From NCBI GenBank assembly GCA_027625915.1, contig JANTQA010000036.1, positions 9,445,001-9,509,000 of the forward strand: a DNA stretch of 64,000 nt, given 5' to 3'. This stretch comes from Anaeramoeba flamelloides (taxonomy: Eukaryota; Metamonada; Anaeramoebidae). Position numbers and translations under genes: made by a program. The notes beneath the pieces were generated by a model. The model saw only the letters and a list, made by a program, of their open reading frames with translations, ran no database searches and was not told where the DNA came from. The number at the start of each line of letters is the position of its first letter. Within the stretch, counting starts at the first letter, position 1. Below are positions 23,923 through 33,712 of this stretch, piece after piece.

Positions 23923-25015
23923 AATCAAGAGACAAATTTTTCCCACCAAAAATTCAAAGACCAGTAAAGTAGTGAAAAAAATACCGTACATGAAAACAAT
24001 CCCTGACAAGATTTTTAATTGTGAATATTGGTAAAATTGTATTTCATTTCAATTATTTACTATCGAATCCTTTTTTAAATAATCAAACATTTAAAATTAT
24101 AACTCACTCTCATATTAGAATGATGATTAACGAAGCCTCGCATAGTTCAAAGCATCACTCAACCAATCAAAAAACAAGAATAAAAATTAACATTTTCCAA
24201 ACTCTAATAAGTTTCTAAAAAAAACTGAATTGTTTTTCACAAAAAAGTTGATCTACTTAAGATATCAAATAATTATTCGAGTATTCTCTAGACACCCTAC
24301 TTTGGTGAACTTTAGGTAGGTTTATTACCAATCTCAGAAAAAATTTGGTTATTTATAATAAGGATTTGATTGAAAATAATAGAAATGAAACAACAATTTT
24401 ACTGATATTAACAATTCAAAATCTCGTCAGGGATTTTTTTTCTATTACCGTATTTTTTTCCAAACTCTAACTGTTATTATTTCCACTATAGAATTGTAAA
24501 CTAAATTTAGATTTCATTGGTTTTGAATTTTTTTGAAATAGATACTGTATTTGAATCATTAACGGAAAAAATTATCGCTTCGTTTACAATTTCCTTTTTC
24601 GAACAAAATCAAGAAATTACAAAATTAACTTTTTGGAGAAACCAAATTTACCAAAGAAAAAATACTTATAAAAGTAGAAATTTTTTTCCCATTTCTAATT
24701 GTAACATCATCTAATGAAAATCTTATTTTGTTTATTTTGCAATTAAATGAATTTTTCTTTCATTGAACTCACAAAATTGGATTGCTGTTGAACAATTTTT
24801 GAAAACACGTTTTGTTGACCTGTGGTGGTTTGGAGAAAAAAATAAAACCAATAAATTACAAGCAAACAAACAACGTGAATCGAAAAGATGTACAATAAAC
24901 CGAAAAAGAAAATTGATGAAATCTATTGGATTTGATTTTGCTAATTAAATTTATTTTTTCTCTTTTTTTTTAATTCTATCTCAAAACAAAAAAATAAAGT
25001 AGTTAATAAAACATA

Positions 25016-27439
25016 ATGACCAACGAAGTTAATGAGGCAGATTTTTGTGAAGCGGATTTTATCGAAGAAAACAATGAAAACACCATGTCACAGTCATTAC
25101 TTGACAACACCAACACGTACAACAACTATTATTCCTTCAATACTAACAACACTTCTAATAATACGAACCAAAGCAAAAAAGCCAAGGATCTTTACACGTT
25201 AACGGGGTTCAAGATCCAAAATAATTATCCAATCTACAACTATGTCAACAATAAGAACTTGACACCAAAAATGCCAACATATTTTTCGCTTGTTTGGTAT
25301 ATCTTATCATTGGTTGTCTTTGTGATCCAGCAATGCTTTGTGATCTTTTATTTAGAAAAGATCTCCGTTGTTCGGTGGTACATCCCGTTTGCAGTTACCA
25401 TTCTCTTATTGATTCCTTATCTTTCTGTCCTCAAACTTGTGAAGGGCAAAGGTATTTTCACATTTCGCCCAAGAACCCCCACTGATGAGGCAAGCCAGGT
25501 CTCGAATCGAAGCATCAAGGTTTTAAAGTTGCTGCTTGTTGCACAAACGACCCAATTCATGGTCTTTATTGTCTTTCTGAGGAAGGCGGGGCATTCGGAA
25601 CGATGGGACTCCAAATGGGGAAACCTTTCGAAGGACGGGCTGCTTTACATCATTTCGCTCTGCAGCTTCTTTTACTATTCGTATGCCAAAATCCTCAGGC
25701 CCGCTGATCGCTGCGATCCGCTGAACAACTACTTGGACCTGTGGGGCATTGAAATAGCGATCGACGCGTTCGATCTCTCGGATTTCTTTGTTGTCGGCTC
25801 GTGGTACCTTCTGAGCTCTGACGGGCTCGACAAGAGTCAAGTCCACGATCTGATGAGGGCCGGCTGGGGGAAGTCGCTTGCCAATTTCCCGTACATCGTC
25901 GACATTGCAATTCTGCTCTGGCTCATGAGCATTGCCATTCGGATCTGCCACTACCTCTCGCTGCACTATGACTCTGATCAACGCTTTTGGGCAAAGTTCA
26001 CACCAACAAGGGACGAAGACAGTGTCAATCTGATACAAGACATTGTTGACGAGGGCGGCCTAACGGGCATCTATCGATACAGCTACGATTTACAAGAGGA
26101 CTACTCTGTGCCCAGGTTCTTGCAAAGCAAAAAGAAAAACGGGCACGGGATCTTGACAATTTATGACCCACAAACGGATCAGAAAAATGAAGAAGAAGAA
26201 TTCGAAAGGATAATCGCACAGGCAGACGAAATCGAGGAAGTCTCAAATCTACAAGAAATGCGATTCCAATACACCCTATTGACAAGAGAAAACATTGGCA
26301 TAAGGTTAAACAAGAGCCTGAACAAATACACCATTCCTTGCAATCTTTTATCCCTCGCGCTCCGATTAATTCTTCTCATCCAAGTGAAAAACTCCCTTCA
26401 AATCCTCTTAATCGTCAAAAATATCTTTTCAATTCATCGGGAAGTCAACGTCATTTTGCAAAGTGTCAATCCAAACCAATTCTGGCTGAAGGGGAAGTGT
26501 TTAAAATTGCTTACAAAAACGAATTTGCTGATCTCGACTATTGTATTAGCGATTGTATATGGCGCAATTTGCACACTTGCAGACATCTACATATACAAGA
26601 TAAAGGGAAACAGTGCTTGGGCAGCACCGCCGTTCACTTTGATCTTAATGGTATTGATCTTTATTTTGTTAATTGTAACCTTCAAGAAGTTGGGCGACAA
26701 CAACTTTTATGATGCTTTTGTATTGCTTCTGTTTTGGGTGCCCTTGATTTTTTTTTACACAATCGCCTTTGTCAGTAGGTCGGTAGTTTTATATTGGGGA
26801 TTTACCAAGTTGAAAGTCGATGGCACATGGGGACAAAATTGGTTGTTTCTGTTAATGCTCTCTTTTACAATCCCCTTTTGGCTATATTCACGGATCGGGC
26901 TTTACTTGGGAAAGTTGCTGACCAATGCTGAAAATAGGAACTCTAGAAACGCCTTTTTAAAATTCTTTGAGCCTGGGTATATCTATTCCAGAATCTCGAT
27001 CGTCTCCGTTATAATAAATTCAGATGCAGTATACGGAATCATGGATGTGCTCTGTGCAATCGCCCTGTTTAATGTGTCAAGAGTCGATGGAATCTCAAAA
27101 AGTATGAACCGTGCATGCATCGCCTTCTTTTTTATAGAAATAACAACAACTACTCTAAAAACACTCTTTACTTGCGCACTTTTCCCAGAAAGCAAACAAA
27201 CAAATACATCTGGTATTTTAACCATTTTAAATGGATTTAGAGTGCTTTCTGAACCAGCTATTTTCATTATAAGAATCGTCCTTGCCGCACAGTATAGCGT
27301 TTACCAACCAATATGGTTATTTAAAAATGCTATTTCGATAATAAACTGGGTGACTTTCATAGAAAGATACCAAGTATTGTTTAAATATGATCACTATAAA
27401 TCTTCATTCCCAGAAATACCCAGAAAGGGAATATTTTAA
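25016..27439 (+). CDS. Multi-pass membrane protein, 807 residues, function unknown
   Basis: A single exon from ATG 25016 to TAA. An acidic, Asn-rich cytosolic-type N-terminus of about 85 residues precedes some 12-14 hydrophobic segments in two groups, about 86-320 and 445-770. They are separated by a charged loop (about 320-440, including EDSVNLIQDIVDEGGL and an EEEEFERI stretch). The phrase LWGIEIAIDAFDLSDFF places acidic residues inside or beside a membrane segment. I do not recognise the family; a transporter, channel or receptor-like role is possible but not shown. The centre (about 25500-26150) is strikingly GC-richer than its own ends and neighbours. A polyadenylation-type AATAAA lies at 27536. 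Confidence 0.85.
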   Translation: MTNEVNEADFCEADFIEENNENTMSQSLLDNTNTYNNYYSFNTNNTSNNTNQSKKAKDLYTLTGFKIQNNYPIYNYVNNKNLTPKMPTYFSLVWYILSLVVFVIQQCFVIFYLEKISVVRWYIPFAVTILLLIPYLSVLKLVKGKGIFTFRPRTPTDEASQVSNRSIKVLKLLLVAQTTQFMVFIVFLRKAGHSERWDSKWGNLSKDGLLYIISLCSFFYYSYAKILRPADRCDPLNNYLDLWGIEIAIDAFDLSDFFVVGSWYLLSSDGLDKSQVHDLMRAGWGKSLANFPYIVDIAILLWLMSIAIRICHYLSLHYDSDQRFWAKFTPTRDEDSVNLIQDIVDEGGLTGIYRYSYDLQEDYSVPRFLQSKKKNGHGILTIYDPQTDQKNEEEEFERIIAQADEIEEVSNLQEMRFQYTLLTRENIGIRLNKSLNKYTIPCNLLSLALRLILLIQVKNSLQILLIVKNIFSIHREVNVILQSVNPNQFWLKGKCLKLLTKTNLLISTIVLAIVYGAICTLADIYIYKIKGNSAWAAPPFTLILMVLIFILLIVTFKKLGDNNFYDAFVLLLFWVPLIFFYTIAFVSRSVVLYWGFTKLKVDGTWGQNWLFLLMLSFTIPFWLYSRIGLYLGKLLTNAENRNSRNAFLKFFEPGYIYSRISIVSVIINSDAVYGIMDVLCAIALFNVSRVDGISKSMNRACIAFFFIEITTTTLKTLFTCALFPESKQTNTSGILTILNGFRVLSEPAIFIIRIVLAAQYSVYQPIWLFKNAISIINWVTFIERYQVLFKYDHYKSSFPEIPRKGIF

Positions 27440-28439
27440 CTCTTTTTTTTTTTTTTTTATTTTTTCTCTTATTAGTTTTTGATTTTTTTCTTATTTATTT
27501 GTGTTCCTTTTTTTTGTTTTTTTGCCAGTTGGCGAAATAAATTATTTGTGATAGCATTATTATTTTTTTTTTTTAAAGATTGTTTATTAAATTAATTGTT
27601 AATGATTTTTAGAAAATTTAAGATGGTGGTTTCATTTATTAATGAAAGAAATAAGTAAAAGTGGGAATTCATATGTCTAATTTTTTTTCTTTTCTTTTTT
27701 TTAATTCAAGAATAAATCAAAGGTGGAATAGTTAAGAACCCGATATTTTTTCAGTTTCTTTTTGAAGGTAACGACTATTTTAAATCTAACTTTTTTTTTT
27801 TTTTGATTATTGTGAATCTTCAATTTTAAGTTTTCTTTTCATTGACTAAAGGCAACTTTGTCAAAGTAAATCTTATATGATCACCTTTTTTTTTTCTTTT
27901 ATAATTGGTAATTTTTTTATTAGATTTTCACAATCACAAAAATCACTGAAACAAACTACATTGGAATTTTTGACCTTATAGTAAATATCTATTTATTTCT
28001 ATTGTTTATCTTTAATGGTTGTGTTGAACTCATATCTGGATGATTTTAGGGACTTTATTTGATTGTGTAAATATGTTATTTTAAAAATAATTTTTTCAAA
28101 AAGTTATTTGTAAAATGGAATTAGCCAAGAAAATAAAAATTATTTTTCAAAAACCAAGAATAAAGCTTTTTTATTATATCAAGATTTCATTAATTTAGTT
28201 TCTGCTGGAATATTAAAAAAAAAAAAAAAACTTAAAATATTATGATATCACTTTTTACACATGTGTAGATGTTTTTATGTTAATAATATTAAAAAAAAAA
28301 AATAAATCATAAAAATTATACAAAAAATATTTCTCTTTTGGAAATAGATAGTCATACCGATTATTTCTTACAGTGCCTGCCCTTCTTATCACTCTATTTG
28401 AACATTATTTGGATCTGATTAAAATAATTTGTGTAAAAA

Positions 28440-28523
28440 AAAAATGAAGTTATTTACAATAATTTGTGAATTTTTTATGTCTAAATTTCTGTTCAGAGTT
28501 CGTGCCTTAAAAATGGAACTGAA
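28440..28523. mobile_element. MITE family A, terminal fragment
   Basis: GTGCCTTAAAAATGGAACTGA matches the right terminus of family A (GTGCCTTAAAAGTGGAACTGA). Little else of the element survives. Confidence 0.5.
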
Positions 28524-29274
28524 AATAATCCAAATTAACAAATTTTTAAGAAATTTATCGTAGATATATTTAGAAATATGTATATATTATTTGTTATGTA
28601 TTAGGTTAATTATTAAGAAAATTATGATAATTTATTAATTTTTTAAAATAATATTTACTAATTAAGAGTAATGCTGAGTGCCATATTTATTTGAAAATTT
28701 ACTTAAAATAGTTATAATTTTTTTAACACATCAATTATTTTAAATTTCATAAAATTTATAGTGTTTATTTTTTTTTTAATTTGAAATTATTTAAATACAA
28801 CAAAGATTTTCAAAAATTTTTTATAAATAAAAAAATAAAAAAAAAACCAATACTATAAAATCCAATATCACTCCTTCAAATAAATATCAATAATGAAAAT
28901 ATAGCATACACGTAATGTATAATTTAACTAATATTTATAAAATAATATTTCTTTGAAAAAAAAATTAATATTATATGTAAAAATCATTAGGAGTTGTTTT
29001 AAAAAAAATAATATTGGCCTCAACGTTATCATTTTTTAATTATTTTTTTGGATTAAGTTTTTTTATCTCTTTAAAGTTTTTTTTTGTTAATTACAATTTA
29101 GACAAGAAGAAAAATAATCAACTGTGTAGTTCTGAATTTGTTATATAAGTTTTGAGGAAGAGAACCAGCTGCGACAATTTAACTTCTTCTTTATTATGGT
29201 TTCTTGGCAATTGTACTATCTTGTAGCTGTATCGTAATACAATAATGTATTGTACTGAGATGAACTTTTTAGTA

Positions 29275-29800
29275 AACCCCGTTCCAAAAATTTGGACAAA
29301 CCCAAAATCAAAAATAGGCAAAAAATACCCAATTTATTGCATTTTTCCAAACCGAATATAAATCCACCTTTAAGTTACCCAATATTAATGTTTTAATAAG
29401 TAATGATTTTAACCCAGATAAAAGAAAAAAATATAAAACTCAAAAATAAAAACAGGTGTGTCCAAAATATTAAATGAGCGGAACAAAGAATGTATTGGTA
29501 AATTTGTTGAAATTATACCAACAATTGCTGATCGATCAAATGCTAAGATACCATCTACCAATTGTATGTGATTTTCCAATTGAAAAAACTCAACACTAAC
29601 TTTCTATCAGCCATTGAAAAAAATTTTTGAGATCTAACCAAACAGATTACATAACTGCAAAAAAGGAAATTAAAACAAAACAAAAAAGATAAAAAATGAA
29701 ATTGTTTGAAAAATAAAAATTCTTTCCAAATTGAATTTAAAGTACAGTAATGATGTTCTTTCCACTTTTTAAACTGTGTCCAAATTTTTGGAATCTAGTT
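29275..29800. mobile_element. MITE family B, Tc1/mariner type, complete copy
   Basis: A 526-base element with inverted ends AACCCCGTTCCAAAAATTTG(GACA) and the complement of (TGTCC)AAATTTTTGGAATCTAG. TA lies on both sides (29273-29274, 29801-29802). Two other copies are at 46914 and 60888. On the minus strand a short stretch reads GILAFDRSAIVGIIS; equivalent words occur in the other copies, so part of the element was once coding or is under shared descent from a coding parent. Confidence 0.85.
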
Positions 29801-31406
29801 TAATATGACAACAATAATTTCTAATAGTGATTAATTCCTTATCAAGTTAGGTACTACACTAACAATCGAGTTTAATTATAAGGTTTTGGCAATTTTTGAT
29901 ATAATTTACATAAAATGAAACAGCAAATAAGCCACACAGAACTCAGAATCCAAAAATACTTTTAAATCAATTTTTTAAATTATTTAACTATTTTTTTACA
30001 CTCTTTCATTTAAATTTCCCCCCCCCTTTTCCTGCACTTTAGTTTAATAATTAATTTTTTTCTTCCCATCTACGAAAAACTAGGCTGTTCTATGAGCAAT
30101 TATTAGGCCTAAATGATAATTAAAATATAAAATCCAAATAGGTATTTTTATTTCATATATATGCTGTAATTTTTGAAAATTATATTCTCCTAATTAATAA
30201 TAAGAAATATTTTGTTTGTTATTTTTTTATGGGTGAAGTCAAGATTGTAAAATATTTAGAATAAAACAGAAAAAGACAAATATTGAAAATTATTGATAAA
30301 TGACCTTTTATAATTCTTTTTACGTTTCTAAAAAAGATTTAGATTTGATAAAAATGTATCCAAGTATTTTGGAATTGAATTCACCAAAATCTACATTTTT
30401 AAATAGAAAGATAATCTTTTATCAACATAATAGTTTTTTTTTATACAATAAATAAACTTTTTTTTTTTTTTTTCTAAAAATCAATTATAAAGTAGATTGC
30501 TGTATGAAAAATCTCTAAAAATATTTCCCAACTTAACTAGTCACAATTGGTCTTGTAAACAACAATTTCTTTTTTTAGAGAAACAAAAAAAAAAAAAAAA
30601 ACATTGAAAAATTTCACATAAATATTAACAAAAACATTTAGGTATATGGTATGGGAAAAACTGTTCAAAAGCCAAAAAAAAAAAAAAAAATATCATCATT
30701 GTAAATGTTATTAAGAACACGAATATAATAAAAAAAAAAAAAAAAAAAAGTAAAAAAAAAATAACCACATTGTAAGAAACAAGAAACCCACATTATTTAT
30801 TCGAAATTAATATCATTTGTTAAAAAATTGAACAATTGGTAAAATTAATAAACAAAATCAAAGATAATATGATATTTTAAAGATGTGGTTTTTTAGAGGG
30901 TCTTTACAAAAAATAATCACTTATTTTCGATCAAAAAAAAATAATTATTTTTTCTTTTCATCCTCTCATTTACAAAAGTTGTTCTTGATTTATCTATCAG
31001 AACTTTTCAATATTAAATTCTTTCCAAAAATAATAAAATGTTTTTTTTTCCCTATTTTCAGAAAAATTTGATAAATATCACTTAACAGTTTAAATTTAAT
31101 TGGACCCGTGTTTTTAAAGTGCAATTTTATAATATAAAAGTTAACTTTGAAACGGGAATTTGGAAAAGATTTGAAGTAAAAAAATGTCAAATTTGTCTAA
31201 CCAAGTATAAAAAAGGGAAGATTAAATAAAAATGGGAATAAAGGAAATAATATTTTTTATTTTAGTTAATTAATCGGTAAAGACAATAAATTATTTTTGT
31301 ATCCTTAAACAAACCTTTTGAAAACTTATTGTTCATATTTGAAAAGTATAGTATGATCCAGACTTCTCTCCAGTGATACCTTCTTGTTGGAAAGAATTCT
31401 CTTTAA

Positions 31407-32515
31407 GGGAGTAGTCATTGTTAGAAAATTAAAAAAAATCTTGTCGTCTCAATTCCAAAAAAAAAAACATTCTATAATTTTGGTTTTTGAGTGGAAAATG
31501 GTGAGTTATCCCCATCTTAACAATTGATTAATTATATTCTATTTTTTTATTTCAAAAATTTTTATGTTTCTAATTTAAACTTCAAAATAAGTGAAATATT
31601 ATTTTTATTAATAATTAGGTTAATTCTTGAAAAATGGTTTATCCTATTTTTTCTTGTATGTTGTATTATTTTGGTTTCGAAAAAATAAAAAATTTTTATT
31701 ATAATTTATCATTCTAAATATTTCAATTCAAATCCCAACCAATAAAATACATTGGAGTCTAGGTAATTAAAAAAAATCTAGATTTGATAAAAGTTTAATA
31801 AACACTCTTGAGGGAAATTCAGTGAAAAAAAAAATTATATTCTTTCAAAATTTGTCCAAAAGTTATTTATTTGTTTTCAAAAAATGAAAAAATAAAAGAA
31901 AAGAATTTACTATTTTGAAATATTTTTTTACAAATTGATTAGTTTTTTCATAAGAGTCTTTATTAGAGGTTAAATAATTTTTATCAGAAATAAATTGATT
32001 TTGACCTTTGGGGATTAAATTACCTTATTCCAAAATATCTTCAAGAAAATATGATATTGAAATATCAAATTTCATCTTATAATAAAAACACAGGTTAATG
32101 GTAAAATTTGTAAATTGACATAAAAAATTACTAGTTACAACCGTCCTTACTCAAAAAATATAATTTTTTTCGAATATGTAGAATATATAATTTTTATGGT
32201 TAACTATAAGAATTATCCCAAAAAATAAAAGAAAATCCTTAAATTAATATTCCGATAACAAAGACTTGATATTATGTGTAAATGATAATAAATATTGTAA
32301 AAAGTTTTTCTACTCTATGTAATAAAATTGATTCAATACTTTTTCTTTTTTTAAATAAAGGGAAATAAAATTTTATCTCAATGAAAAAATTTTATGTTCT
32401 GGGTTTCTTTATCAATCAGAATTTTTTAAACTCGACAAATGAAAAATTTATAAGTTCATAATATTAGGAAAAACATATTTTAAAATTTTGCCAGGTTTTT
32501 ACTTCGACTTACCCC
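31407..32515. mobile_element. Possible family-E-like element between two TTAA sites
   Basis: TTAAGGGAGTAGTCATTG at 31403 strongly resembles the left end of family E (TTAAGGGAGTAGCCATGG). A TTAA at 32516-32519, preceded by CGACTTACCCC, could be the other end and is shared with the start of the family-D element. The interior does not clearly match family E, so the right boundary is a guess. Confidence 0.35.
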
Positions 32516-32519
32516 TTAA

Positions 32520-33075
32520 GGTTTACAATCCCTGAAATTTGAAAAAAAGACTAATGATGTATAGGGTGTAGTGGCTTGTTAATTTGGTTCTTATCTGATC
32601 GATCTTCGTCTTGATATGGGTTTTAATAGTGGTTCAAAATTTCAATTTTTGACAATTTATTTTTTTAGAATTCCAAAATCCGAATTGAAGAATGTAAGAC
32701 TAATATATCCGTAGTTAAGTATTAATAAAATTTTATTTGTAGTTTAAATTTCAATTTTAATTATTTTGGTTTATATTTGGAGCTTTTGAAGAAAAATTTT
32801 TTTTTATTTTGTTAATTGACAAAAAAGTAAATCAATATTTCCTTCTACAGCACAGACCATCCAAATTTATTCTTAAACACCTACCCATCTATTAATCTTA
32901 CCATCTTAAAATCATATTTCGAAAAAAAAAAAAAATAAATTGTCAAAAATTGACATTTTGAACCACAATTAAAACCCATATCAAGACGAAGATCGATCAG
33001 ACAAGAACCAAATTAACAAACCACTACACCCTATACATCATTAGTCTTTTTTTCAAATTTCAGAGATTGTAAACC
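32520..33075. mobile_element. Foldback family D, TTAA-flanked, complete copy
   Basis: A 556-base element whose two halves are long inverted repeats. It runs from GGTTTACAATCCCTGAAATT to the complementary AATTTCAGAGATTGTAAACC, with TTAA on each side (32516-32519, 33076-33079). The arms match over roughly 200 bases, including GGTTCTTATCTGATCGATCT against AGATCGATCAGACAAGAACC. TTAA duplication is typical of piggyBac-type transposition. No coding capacity. The second copy is at about 41177-41715. Confidence 0.85.
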
Positions 33076-33712
33076 TTAATCTTTTTGGAAATTTCTCAAA
33101 AAAATTTAAACGATTTGAAAATCAACACTTTTATGAGTAAAAGTTTTAACACCTAGATCTAAAAAGAAAACCAAGTCAAGAAAAAGTAATTGTTGCAAAT
33201 GTTAAAGAAAAGATTTGAAAAAAAATGTTGTTTTTTTCCTTTTTTGTCTTGATCACTTTTTTCTTTTTTTTTGGTTACCGTTTTTTAAATGGTCTGAAAA
33301 TATCTATTTACAACAATTTACTCCACACTCATTTTTTCTTTAAACACTAATTTATTTCATAAAATTAATGATTTGAATTCCGAAAGCAAATATGACACCG
33401 AAAAGTTGAAAAATTTTCTATCTCCTTGAGAACTTTCTGAACAAATTTATAGATCCTAACAAACAGTTTCCAAAAGAAAATTATTTACCATTTCCTTTCA
33501 TTCTTGAGAAAATTGTAAGATTAAATTCCAAATTTTAAATAAAAGAATTGCAATGTTTTAAACGAGTCAGAGACAAAAAAAGAAAATAAAATTTATTTAC
33601 TTAAAAGTTATGATTAAGCTAAAAGTTTTCTTTGTTGTGGACATTTAATTTCTTTTGAAACACACATTTGAGAAATTGGAAATCATTTTTGTTAATTTTA
33701 CCCATTTATCAA

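Larger units (their letters stand above)
19923..25015. other. 5 kb intergenic stretch with element fragments and decayed coding-like pieces
   Basis: It holds a family-E foldback fragment (about 20322-20800), a family-A MITE fragment (about 20803-20962), family-H sequence (about 22815-23100), family-I sequence (about 23799-23922) and two short coding-like ORFs noted separately. The rest is AT-rich with nothing recognised. It separates the divergent NUP133 and membrane-protein genes, so both promoters lie at its ends. Confidence 0.6.
27440..33712. other. 6.3 kb intergenic stretch with MITE and foldback elements
   Basis: It contains a family-A end fragment (about 28440-28523), a complete family-B element (29275-29800), a possible TTAA-flanked element (31407-32515) and a complete family-D element (32520-33075). 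Otherwise it is AT-rich with many A runs (30570-30750) and no supported gene. Confidence 0.6.

Noticed and set aside
24517-24948. Two ORFs of 61-65 codons upstream of the membrane-protein gene
   Set aside because: No ATG at sensible positions or no recognisable domain, and no splice sites that would join them to the gene at 25016.
25523-26285. Overlapping minus-strand ORFs of up to 171 codons
   Set aside because: Shadows of the GC-rich core of the 807-residue membrane protein, where stop codons are rare on the other strand.
30570-30760. Several A runs of 16-18 bases in close succession
   Set aside because: Simple homopolymer clusters of the kind common in this genome; no flanking duplication that would mark SINE or processed-copy tails.
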